In this document: in pieces, positions 1 through 6,125 of the stretch
Numbering within the stretch: position 1 is the stretch's first letter
How the letters are laid out: each line of letters starts with the position of its first letter
Assembly (NCBI RefSeq): GCF_005405885.1
Contig: NZ_BJFL01000033.1
Coordinates: forward strand, 13,909-53,452
DNA from: Gandjariella thermophila
GTDB lineage: Bacteria; Actinomycetota; Actinomycetes; Mycobacteriales; Pseudonocardiaceae
Direction of reading: 5' to 3'
DNA length: 39,544 nt
Translations under genes and position numbers: made by a program
Notes under the pieces: model-generated
Databases searched by the model: none
What the model was told of the DNA's origin: nothing
Seen by the model: only the letters and a program-made list of their open reading frames with translations

Positions 1-443
1 AGTTCTTCCTGGACGAACTCGAAGAACGCGACGGACTCGGCGAGGCGGGTGCCGGCGGGGGTGTCCCGGCCCAGCGTGTCGACGCCCTCGCGCATGACGG
101 CGTTCCACCGGTCCATCATCCGTTCCCGGCGCACCACCGCCTCGTACCAGGCGTCGTCGTAGACGTGGTAGTGGTCGCGGCGGGAGCCCGGCTCGCGCTG
201 CCGGCTGACCAGGTTGACCTGAGACAGGTAGCGCACCGCTCCGGAGATGGCGGCCGGGCTGACCTGGAGCACGTCGGCCAGTTCGGCGGCGGTGAGCCGC
301 CCGGAGTCGGTGGCGAGCAGGGCCACGAACACCCGCGCCGGCATGCGCGGCACCCCGGCCTCTACCAGCACCGAGGCGAACCGCTCGATGAACCGCTGGA
401 CGGCCTGCTGGTCGCGCTGTGGTGTGGGGTCCTCGCTGGTCAC
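1..443 (-). CDS. GbsR/MarR-type regulator, left copy (3' end outside window)
   Basis: This is an identical duplicate of the regulator at 5405-5932, and about 147 codons lie in the window. The GTG start at 443 follows an AGAGGA ribosome site by seven bases; a second GTG sits three bases upstream. The encoded part has the amino-terminal helix, the winged helix-turn-helix (about residues 48-75, with the SPAAISGAVRYL recognition segment) and most of the carboxy-terminal helices. Its last 28 or so codons would lie to the left of base 1, so it cannot be said whether this copy is intact. It still faces its own copy of the divergent promoter (444-534), so it could be expressed and add to regulator dosage. 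Confidence 0.8.
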   Translation of the reverse strand, partial: MTSEDPTPQRDQQAVQRFIERFASVLVEAGVPRMPARVFVALLATDSGRLTAAELADVLQVSPAAISGAVRYLSQVNLVSRQREPGSRRDHYHVYDDAWYEAVVRRERMMDRWNAVMREGVDTLGRDTPAGTRLAESVAFFEFVQEE

Positions 444-498
444 CACCTGATCCTCTCGCCTGTCCACCCTCGCCACCAAGTTTATACGGTTCCTTAAC

Positions 499-522
499 TT
501 CACACGTTTGTGAAACACGTGT
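499..522. promoter_or_regulatory. Candidate operator, left copy
   Basis: TTCACA and TGTGAA form an inverted repeat with a 4-base spacer at 499-514. The 8-bp palindrome ACACGTGT follows directly at 515-522. Both are identical to the elements at 5988-6011 and lie in the duplicated divergent promoter. They are the likely binding site of the MarR-type regulator. Confidence 0.5.
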
Positions 523-534
523 AGCTTCGCCGGC

Positions 535-711
535 ATGGCGACTGCGATCTCGGTGTCCGGCCTGCACAAGTCCTTCGGCCGGACCCACGCGCTCGACGGC
601 CTCGACCTGACCGTCAACACCGGCGAGGTGCACGGCGTCCGGGTGGACGGCGACCGGGTGCGCTGCGAGGTGGACACGTCCGCCATTCAGCCGCATACAA
701 CAGCAGACTGA
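535..711 (+). pseudogene. ABC transporter ATPase remnant (58 codons, in-frame deletion)
   Basis: The reading frame keeps the promoter, start and first 34 codons of the ATPase at 6024-6944. It then jumps in frame to codon 245 of the parent ([11 protein letters not shown]) and runs off the repeat into a new tail ending IQPHTTAD before a TGA at 709-711. The 210 codons removed contain the Walker A, signature, Walker B and H-loop motifs, so no ATPase activity is possible. The frame is open and keeps the native translation signals, so a 58-residue peptide could still be made. It is best read as a deletion scar, but the preserved frame is notable. Confidence 0.8.
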
Positions 712-782
712 ACAGCCACGCTTCAGCTCTGTCGCATGGTGCAGTTCAGCTACGTGTCCGCCCGGCACCAGTCGGCGACTCA

Positions 783-1346
783 TCATGCGTGCGCGTTACT
801 ACGCCGACCTCGACGATGATCGACAATGGGCACAGGATTCGACGGATTGATGCACGAGCCAACTTCCGAATCGGCCGACAGTATAGCGTTGGCCTGCTCA
901 AGTTCGTCGATGATGCTTTTCACCAGAAGGGGATCCGATTCGACGAAAAAGACGTGATACCGCTCGTCACCACTCCTCATTCGATCAAGGACATGAGGGA
1001 ACATGTACACCAGCGCACCAAAGATGTTTGGATTGTGCGACCGGAGATCGGCAAGCCCGTCGACAACGACGACGTGCCCTGGATATTGGCCTAGCCACTC
1101 CAGATCGGACATCCAGTCAATGGCGCCGTGATCGTTCACTACCGGAGTCGGAAACTGGAACTCACGGCCAAGCAGAGCATAGTACTCAGCGGGAGTATGC
1201 ACGTCGACGAGGTGCAGTTGGTGGCAGTCATAACCCGATGCCCGCGCGACTTCGAGCACATGCTGCGCGAGCGCACGCCCCACCCCGACATGCGCTGCCA
1301 CGATCTCGTCCTCGAATATCGACGAAAGTGTCGCTGGGTAGCTCAT
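783..1346 (-). CDS. Barstar-like immunity protein
   Basis: This 187-residue protein is encoded directly after the RNase toxin; its ATG overlaps the toxin stop (ATGA at 1343-1346). That is the usual order of toxin then immunity gene. The middle of the protein resembles the barstar family: a helix with EYYALLGREFQFP, then DWMSDLEWLGQ, then a hydrophobic strand (HVVVVDGLADL). These fit the family's inhibitor helix, Asp/Trp-rich helix and core strand. I infer that it binds and blocks the toxin's active site in the cytoplasm of the producer. Its base composition is lower in GC than the flanking metabolic genes, which fits acquisition. The assignment rests on pattern recognition plus position and was not tested by alignment. 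Confidence 0.7.
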   Translation of the reverse strand: MSYPATLSSIFEDEIVAAHVGVGRALAQHVLEVARASGYDCHQLHLVDVHTPAEYYALLGREFQFPTPVVNDHGAIDWMSDLEWLGQYPGHVVVVDGLADLRSHNPNIFGALVYMFPHVLDRMRSGDERYHVFFVESDPLLVKSIIDELEQANAILSADSEVGSCINPSNPVPIVDHRRGRRSNAHA

Positions 1347-2686
1347 GGGTAGATCCTAATGTATTCGACTCCGTGATCCCAGTAGTAGATGACGTCCGGG
1401 TTGGCGGGATCACCACCGATGATGATCCGATGTGCGCCACGCTTCATCCCCGGTCGTGCGACTGTCCACTCCCTGTAGTAGCCGGCAGGTTCGTCCGGCA
1501 AGGGATGGGTTCCTGTCACCCTGTCATAGTTGTCGAAGATCTTGCCATCGTGCTTCTGAAATATCGCCTTACCATCCTTGGCGCGTTGAATCGTCTCATC
1601 CACCATCTGCCGGGTGTCGGGATCGAGATCCCTGAGGCGTTGTCCCCCTGGCGGTTCGTTCGTTGAGTCGGCCACCCGCGCGGCTTCGGTGGCTTCGATG
1701 TTGGGGTCCGGGGTACTGCTGATCGCCATGGCGAGGCCGGCTGCGGCCTCGGCAGTCCCGGCGATGGCGATCGAGCCGCCGAGGGCGGTGAGTAACTGGC
1801 CGGCGACAGCGGCAAGGCGGGCGGTGACGCGGCTGAGGACGAGTTCACCGCCGGGGCCGGCGAACAGCGAGGCCAACCCGCCGGTCAGTAGCTCACCGAC
1901 GATCGCCAGGGCCGCCGCGCCCAGCACCTCGACGGCAACTTCCTTGACAGCGTCGAGCATCTGCTCGTGCGTCTGCTGGATCTTCTCGCTGTAGTCGGCG
2001 AGTGCCCTGCTGATGGCGTCGAGAGCGCGCGGCAGGGCCGAGAGGATCGCCGAGTCGGCTTGGCCACCGACGCGGTTCCAGAATTCCTCCAGGGCATCCA
2101 GGTCCTCGGAGCAATTGTTGGCCGCCAACGTCTTGAGGTGGTTGTGGAGGTCGGTCGCCATCTCCTCCAGCGACTGCTTCGCGGAGTCGAAGGCGCGGCT
2201 GAGCGCGTAGAGTCTGTCGCGATCGCCGCTGGGCCAGTAGCGCTGCAGGACAGCGGGTATCCACGACTCACCCGGACCCACGAGCGTGGGCACGTCCGGT
2301 ACGTTGACGGCATCGTTGGTGACCACCGGGCTCCAGGTCGGCGACTCGGCGCTCCCAGGAGTCGACTCGGCATCGGCCTGCCAGTGATTGCCCGCCGAGG
2401 TGTCCAGACCGCGAGCGATCCCGCCGAGTAGGTGGTGAAGCGTGGCGAAGGCGCTGACCACCTGCCGCGCTGCGGACTGGTACGAGTCGTTGAACCGATG
2501 TGCCGCATCGTCACACCCGGCTGCGCCCACGTTGTCCCTGAGCACCTGGAGCAGGCCGCGCATGACCACGTAGGTCTCGCCCTGCGCGTTGGAGAAGCGC
2601 TGCGCCACGTGGTGGTAGTCGTCGGGACGCACCCGGACCGGGGTGGCCGGCCCCGGCTCGGGCGCGGCGACCAGGGGCGTGGACAT
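1343..2686 (-). CDS. WXG100-type polymorphic toxin with C-terminal barnase-like RNase domain
   Basis: This is a 447-residue modular toxin. Residues about 20-115 are helical and resemble the WXG100-like targeting domain of actinobacterial type VII effectors, ending in a GNHWQADAES-type stretch. Residues about 150-280 form a long helical region, followed by a hydrophobic Ala/Gly-rich segment and a short linker. The last 75 or so residues fit the microbial RNase (barnase/RNase Sa) fold: YYREWTV, KRGAHRIIIGG, then DHGVEYIRI. Glu406, Arg416, Arg420 and His438 occupy the positions of the family's catalytic Glu, two Arg and His. The first three have barnase spacing (10 and 4 residues); the last gap is three longer. 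The ATG at 2686 is five bases after the WXG100 stop. It is probably exported by an ESX-type system encoded elsewhere. Confidence 0.8.
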   Translation of the reverse strand: MSTPLVAAPEPGPATPVRVRPDDYHHVAQRFSNAQGETYVVMRGLLQVLRDNVGAAGCDDAAHRFNDSYQSAARQVVSAFATLHHLLGGIARGLDTSAGNHWQADAESTPGSAESPTWSPVVTNDAVNVPDVPTLVGPGESWIPAVLQRYWPSGDRDRLYALSRAFDSAKQSLEEMATDLHNHLKTLAANNCSEDLDALEEFWNRVGGQADSAILSALPRALDAISRALADYSEKIQQTHEQMLDAVKEVAVEVLGAAALAIVGELLTGGLASLFAGPGGELVLSRVTARLAAVAGQLLTALGGSIAIAGTAEAAAGLAMAISSTPDPNIEATEAARVADSTNEPPGGQRLRDLDPDTRQMVDETIQRAKDGKAIFQKHDGKIFDNYDRVTGTHPLPDEPAGYYREWTVARPGMKRGAHRIIIGGDPANPDVIYYWDHGVEYIRIYP

Positions 2687-2691
2687 CGCCG

Positions 2692-2982
2692 CTATACCCG
2701 CCAGATTCGGGTGTTGGTCCGCACGGCGGTAGCGTGGTTGCCGTGGGCGGTGACGAGGAAGCGGTGTAACTCGGCCAGCCGCTCCTGCAGATCCCTCGCG
2801 GCCTCCTGCCAGCGCCGATGCGCCTCCCGAAATCCTTCGGCGGCCTCCCCCTGCCACACCTCGGTCAACCACGTGAGCCGGTCGGCCAGGTAGGCCAGGC
2901 GGGCGTCGATCTCGCGCACCGTGGTGCGCAGCGTCGACTCCGCCGCCTGCAGTTCGGCGAAGTCCACCACCAAGTCCGGCAT
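2692..2982 (-). CDS. WXG100 family (ESAT-6-like) type VII secretion protein
   Basis: This is a 96-residue, almost wholly helical protein with the hairpin pattern of the family. One helix covers residues about 7-38, a WQG turn (43-45) matches the WXG motif, and a second helix covers about 48-85. The length is typical. The ATG at 2982 is preceded by a G-rich ribosome site (GGGGGGGTGG on the coding strand). Longer upstream extensions are Cys- and His-rich and unlike the family, so I reject them. It ends five bases before the toxin gene. It probably acts as the partner or chaperone that pairs with the toxin's WXG100-like amino terminus for export. No ESX core gene lies in this window. Confidence 0.85.
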   Translation of the reverse strand: MPDLVVDFAELQAAESTLRTTVREIDARLAYLADRLTWLTEVWQGEAAEGFREAHRRWQEAARDLQERLAELHRFLVTAHGNHATAVRTNTRIWRV

Positions 2983-3077
2983 CCACCCCCCCCATTGACA
3001 CCGAGTGTGTTCGGCCGGTTCGTGACGGTGACACAATGCCAGCCGGACGACAACCACGTCCACGGCATCGGCGCCGA

Positions 3078-3097
3078 GTTGTCGGCGCGGTGACAAC
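3078..3097. promoter_or_regulatory. Inverted repeat between toxin operon and XRE gene
   Basis: GTTGTC (3078-3083) and GACAAC (3092-3097) form an inverted repeat with an 8-base spacer in the 183-bp divergent region between the WXG100 gene and the XRE regulator. Its position suggests an operator for the XRE protein. No binding motif is known to me for this protein. Confidence 0.35.
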
Positions 3098-3165
3098 CTC
3101 GACGTGGTGATCGTCGATCGCCGGTACCGTGGAGATCAGCGGTCCCGTGGCGGGGAGGCGGAGCC

Positions 3166-4380
3166 ATGGACGAGGGACATGAGATCGGTCGGCGGCTGCG
3201 GGAGATCCGGCACTGGCGCCGCCTGTCCTTGAGCGTCGTCGCCGGCCTGTCCGGCATCTCGATCGGCCACCTCTCGCGCATCGAACGTGGCGAACGCCCG
3301 GTCACGAAACGTCGCACCCTCGAAGCCCTGGCCAACGCGCTGCGTGTCTCCCCGACTGAGCTGACTGGACAGCCGTTTGCGCCGGTTGATCCGTTGTCCA
3401 ACGAAGCACACGCCAGCATTGCGGCTGTGGAGACCGCCCTGGATGCCTACGACCTGGGCACCGATCCAGGCGTCCCCATGCGACCATGGCCAGAGCTTGC
3501 GGCCGCCGTCTCACATCTGAACGAAGAACTCCGCGCCCAAGCGGACTACGCGGCTCAGGGAAAGGTGCTTCCGGGCCTACTAGCCGAGTTGCACGCCGCC
3601 TACGTTCGAGCCCCGGAGCACCGCCGAGACGCCCTGGAAGGCCTGGTGTATGCCTACCGAGCCGCCGCGTCGGTAGGCAAGAACCTCGGCGCCCGGGGCC
3701 TGCCGATGTTGGCTGCTCGCCTGGCGCAGGTCTGTGCCGAGCATCTTGCCGCCCCAGAATGGATCGGCTTCGCCACGTATCTGCGGGGCATCATGGGCGG
3801 ACAGCACCACCGATCACACCAGTACGCGTTGTCCACGCGCACCATCGACCAGATCAGTGGCAGCCTGTCGACCCCCTCAGTGACGCAGGTGACCGGCACT
3901 CTGCACCTCAACGCGGCATTGGCATCCGCGGCGCAGGGCGACGCCGAGCGGACGCGGGACCACCTCGCCGAAGCCGCCGACCTCGCCAACCGGCTTCCCG
4001 GCCAAGGCGAGAACTTTGCGGGCCTGTACTTCGGCGCTGTCAACGTGGGGCTTTGGCGGGTATCGCTGGCCACCGAACTCGGAGAGGGCGCGAGGGTAGC
4101 CGAGTACGCCCATGACCTGCGTCCGGAGACCATCCCGCTTCGATCCTGGCAGGCGACGTACTACATGGACCTCGGCCGTTCTCTGGCCAGCGAACGCCGG
4201 ACTCGCGAGCGCGGAATCCAGAACCTGATGCGGGCTGAACGCATCGCGCCGCAGTTCGTGAGAAACAACGTGTTCGCGCGAGAGGCCGTGTCCGGCCTGC
4301 TTCCCGCCGCTCGCCGCGACGCGGCCGGACGGGAGTTGCGTGGCCTGGCGTATCGGATGGGTCTCGCCCCGACCGGGTGA
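3166..4380 (+). CDS. XRE family regulator with large helical C-terminal domain
   Basis: This is a 404-residue protein. Residues 8-62 form a Cro/C1-type helix-turn-helix (GRRLREIRHWRR, SVVAGLSGISIGHLSRIERGER, then the LEALANALRVSP helix). The remaining 340 residues are helical with Ala/Leu periodicity suggestive of TPR-like repeats, as in many actinobacterial peptide- or signal-responsive XRE proteins. The ATG follows a GGGGAGGCGGAG ribosome site. It diverges from the toxin operon and leads toward four small genes on its own strand, so it is a plausible switch for one or both. No integrase or excisionase lies nearby, which argues against a simple phage repressor role. Confidence 0.8.
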   Translation: MDEGHEIGRRLREIRHWRRLSLSVVAGLSGISIGHLSRIERGERPVTKRRTLEALANALRVSPTELTGQPFAPVDPLSNEAHASIAAVETALDAYDLGTDPGVPMRPWPELAAAVSHLNEELRAQADYAAQGKVLPGLLAELHAAYVRAPEHRRDALEGLVYAYRAAASVGKNLGARGLPMLAARLAQVCAEHLAAPEWIGFATYLRGIMGGQHHRSHQYALSTRTIDQISGSLSTPSVTQVTGTLHLNAALASAAQGDAERTRDHLAEAADLANRLPGQGENFAGLYFGAVNVGLWRVSLATELGEGARVAEYAHDLRPETIPLRSWQATYYMDLGRSLASERRTRERGIQNLMRAERIAPQFVRNNVFAREAVSGLLPAARRDAAGRELRGLAYRMGLAPTG

Positions 4381-4381
4381 C

Positions 4382-4398
4382 TTTGCGTTCCGCGCAAA
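4382..4398. promoter_or_regulatory. Short inverted repeat upstream of the small-gene operon
   Basis: TTTGCG (4382-4387) and CGCAAA (4393-4398) are separated by five bases. They begin one base after the XRE gene's stop codon and lie 34 bases before the GTG at 4432. They could form an operator or a weak attenuator. A TTCATA hexamer about 20 bases further on could be a -10 element. Confidence 0.3.
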
Positions 4399-4431
4399 CC
4401 CGTGGCACGGCGGGTTCATAGCGTCGCGGGC

Positions 4432-4524
4432 GTGATTGATCAAGAACCGCACGGCCCCAACGCGCGGCCGCGCCGCGGCACTGGCCCGCCGTCCACCGGT
4501 CACTTTTCGGGGGTGGTCCGGTGA
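4432..4524 (+). CDS. Hypothetical small protein (30 aa)
   Basis: This is a GTG-started frame of 31 codons whose TGA overlaps the next GTG (GTGA at 4521-4524), the pattern of translationally coupled genes. The product is rich in Pro, Gly and Arg and shows no motif. It is first in a chain of four closely packed genes. It may serve mainly as a leader that couples translation of the next gene. I see no clear ribosome site, so confidence is low. Confidence 0.35.
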   Translation: MIDQEPHGPNARPRRGTGPPSTGHFSGVVR

Positions 4525-4697
4525 CGTACCACCGGCTCCTCGTCCACGCCATCGCCGACTCGGTGGCGCTGGCGGCCGGGATCGGGCTCGCCTGGGTGAT
4601 TCATCTGGTCTTCCCGCACCACTGCCCGTGGCGGATCAGTCAGCGGGCACGGCTGCGCCGATGGTTCCGGCGACGCCACCGCGCCGGCCGGGACTGA
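4521..4697 (+). CDS. Hypothetical small membrane-associated protein (58 aa)
   Basis: The frame starts at the GTG that overlaps the previous stop and ends at TGA 4695-4697. Residues about 9-31 form one hydrophobic helix (ADSVALAAGIGLAWVIHLVF). A strongly basic tail rich in Arg and His follows, predicting a single-pass protein with a cytoplasmic positive tail. Ten bases separate it from the next gene. The function is not recognised. The coupled start and the sensible hydrophobic profile support a real gene. Confidence 0.5.
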   Translation: MTYHRLLVHAIADSVALAAGIGLAWVIHLVFPHHCPWRISQRARLRRWFRRRHRAGRD

Positions 4698-4707
4698 CGG
4701 AGCCGCG

Positions 4708-4941
4708 ATGCGCCGCGAGCTCCGGGAATTCCTCGTCCATTTCCGGCATCTGGTCCATGAGATCGGCGCGCTCACCGTGGAACTCGCCGGTGAGGAGATG
4801 CCCTATGAACGGCAGATCGCCCTTGCCGACCATCTCGTCGCACTGGGCCGGGAACTCCGTGCAATCGCCCGCGACTCGGACGCTGCGGTGATCGATGGCC
4901 ACGTCGTCGCCGGCCAAGCTGACGCAGAGGACCACATGTGA
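4708..4941 (+). CDS. Hypothetical helical protein (77 aa)
   Basis: The ATG at 4708 follows a GGAGCCGCG stretch. The product is acidic and helical with regularly spaced Leu, His and Glu (LREFLVHFRHLVHEIGAL, then LADHLVALGRELRAIARD), which suggests a helical hairpin or small coiled coil. Its TGA overlaps the next GTG (GTGA at 4938-4941). I do not recognise the family. It resembles the small accessory proteins often found beside XRE regulators in actinobacterial accessory regions, but that is only a contextual impression. Confidence 0.6.
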   Translation: MRRELREFLVHFRHLVHEIGALTVELAGEEMPYERQIALADHLVALGRELRAIARDSDAAVIDGHVVAGQADAEDHM

Positions 4942-5390
4942 ACGGCTGCCACCGTGGAGACCTTCGATCCGGGTACGTTCCCGCTCCCCTGGTACTGCGC
5001 CATGTCCCGGAACTCGCCGACCTCAACCCGGCGCCTGATCAGTGGCAGTGGTGGGCGGTTCCCAGTGCTTCGGGCATGGCCGCCGCCATCGTCGGCGTGC
5101 ATGTCGCGGCTGGCCGCCTTCGCGCGCTTCACGTCTACGGATCACACGCCGCCGGCGCTGTCGAGGTGGACACGACCCGGCTGCCGTCCCGCACCGTCCG
5201 CGACATGCACGGCACACTCTCCGAGGCCCTCACCGCCCTGGCGGCGGCCAGGGCGGTGAGGGCCTCGGAGAGCCATCACGATCCCGCCCTGTTTGACATC
5301 GATGCGGGCCATCTCATACACCTTCGGTCATGCGGCGACCGCGGAATGGCCGCCAATCGCTGTGTCCGGCCGTCACATGACGTCCGCTGA
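4938..5390 (+). CDS. Hypothetical protein (150 aa), C-terminal part doubtful
   Basis: Translation is coupled to the preceding gene through GTGA. Codons up to about 5241 show the strong third-position G/C bias of a real gene, and the product has a mixed alpha/beta look (QWQWWAVPSAS, then AAIVGVHVAAGRLRALHVYG). From 5217 the frame runs through a 25-bp perfect inverted repeat and then 40 further codons of poorer composition before stopping. The last 45 residues may be an artefact of an inverted duplication, with the original carboxy terminus lost. The other two frames over this stretch read as Pro/Arg/Ser-rich shadow. Function unknown. Confidence 0.5.
   Translation: MNGCHRGDLRSGYVPAPLVLRHVPELADLNPAPDQWQWWAVPSASGMAAAIVGVHVAAGRLRALHVYGSHAAGAVEVDTTRLPSRTVRDMHGTLSEALTALAAARAVRASESHHDPALFDIDAGHLIHLRSCGDRGMAANRCVRPSHDVR
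5217..5272. repeat. 25-bp perfect inverted repeat, 6-base loop
   Basis: The arm at 5217-5241 (starting CTCTCCGAGGCC) is the exact reverse complement of 5248-5272, with CGGCGG between them. Bases just outside (A5216, C5273) do not pair. It lies in the 3' part of the last small gene and 132 bp before the converging regulator's stop codon. It could be a bidirectional terminator without a U-tract, or the scar of a fold-back duplication. Confidence 0.9.
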
Positions 5391-5404
5391 CCACGGCGCG
5401 GACG

Positions 5405-5932
5405 CTAACCGCGCGTTGGTGAGTCACCGGCACTCGGGTCGTCGCGGAGTTCGGCCTTGCGCTTGCGCCAGCGTTCGAGCATGTCGGGTAGTTCTTCCTG
5501 GACGAACTCGAAGAACGCGACGGACTCGGCGAGGCGGGTGCCGGCGGGGGTGTCCCGGCCCAGCGTGTCGACGCCCTCGCGCATGACGGCGTTCCACCGG
5601 TCCATCATCCGTTCCCGGCGCACCACCGCCTCGTACCAGGCGTCGTCGTAGACGTGGTAGTGGTCGCGGCGGGAGCCCGGCTCGCGCTGCCGGCTGACCA
5701 GGTTGACCTGAGACAGGTAGCGCACCGCTCCGGAGATGGCGGCCGGGCTGACCTGGAGCACGTCGGCCAGTTCGGCGGCGGTGAGCCGCCCGGAGTCGGT
5801 GGCGAGCAGGGCCACGAACACCCGCGCCGGCATGCGCGGCACCCCGGCCTCTACCAGCACCGAGGCGAACCGCTCGATGAACCGCTGGACGGCCTGCTGG
5901 TCGCGCTGTGGTGTGGGGTCCTCGCTGGTCAC
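5405..5932 (-). CDS. GbsR/MarR-type transcriptional regulator of the ABC exporter
   Basis: This is a 175-residue regulator divergent from the ATPase and permease genes, the usual arrangement for this family in actinomycetes. After a short polar start, helix QQAVQRFIERFASVLVEAG leads into a winged helix-turn-helix (LTAAELADVLQVSPAAISGAV, then a basic wing SRQREPGSRRDHYHVY). Long helices to the end probably form the dimer interface. GTG at 5932 is chosen because AGAGGA lies seven bases upstream; GTG at 5935 is the alternative. Longer frames run through the promoter and the ATPase start and are not credible. It probably represses the exporter until a toxic ligand binds. The gene is duplicated at 1-443. 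Confidence 0.85.
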   Translation of the reverse strand: MTSEDPTPQRDQQAVQRFIERFASVLVEAGVPRMPARVFVALLATDSGRLTAAELADVLQVSPAAISGAVRYLSQVNLVSRQREPGSRRDHYHVYDDAWYEAVVRRERMMDRWNAVMREGVDTLGRDTPAGTRLAESVAFFEFVQEELPDMLERWRKRKAELRDDPSAGDSPTRG

Positions 5933-6125
5933 CACCTGATCCTCTCGCCTGTCCACCCTCGCCACCAAGTTTATACGGTTCCTTAACTTCACACGTTTGT
6001 GAAACACGTGTAGCTTCGCCGGCATGGCGACTGCGATCTCGGTGTCCGGCCTGCACAAGTCCTTCGGCCGGACCCACGCGCTCGACGGCCTCGACCTGAC
6101 CGTCAACACCGGCGAGGTGCACGGC
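5490..6125. repeat. Right copy of the duplicated segment (main part)
   Basis: This stretch is identical to 1-636. It covers the regulator from about codon 147 back to its start, the divergent promoter and the first 34 codons of the ATPase. A second block, 6756-6802, matches 637-683. Since the left copy runs off the window, the repeat may extend further left in both copies. Confidence 0.95.
5988..6011. promoter_or_regulatory. Candidate operator in the regulator/exporter divergent promoter
   Basis: A TTCACA-N4-TGTGAA inverted repeat (5988-6003) directly abuts the palindrome ACACGTGT (6004-6011). This lies 13 bases before the ATPase ATG and about 55 bases from the regulator start. An AT-rich TTTATAC element just to its left (5970-5976) could be a -10 region. 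The placement suits repression of the exporter by the divergent MarR-type protein. Confidence 0.55.

Larger units (their letters stand above)
1..683. repeat. Left copy of duplicated regulator/ABC-ATPase segment, internally deleted
   Basis: Bases 1-636 match 5490-6125, and bases 637-683 match 6756-6802; I found no difference on reading both through. The change of register falls in the 9-mer GTGCACGGC, which occurs at 6117-6125 and 6747-6755 in the right copy and only once (628-636) here. This copy has therefore lost exactly 630 bp between two 9-bp direct repeats. Similarity ends after base 683. The left limit lies outside the window, so the true repeat length is unknown. Confidence 0.95.

Noticed and set aside
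4954-5259. Alternative 101-codon frame for the last small gene
   Set aside because: Its product is Pro/Ser/Arg-rich and lacks the third-position G/C bias seen in the frame starting at 4938, which is also coupled by GTGA.
684-5404. The inserted block as a conjugative element or prophage
   Set aside because: No integrase, excisionase, replication or transfer gene and no tRNA attachment site could be seen; only the XRE protein and small genes suggest mobility.
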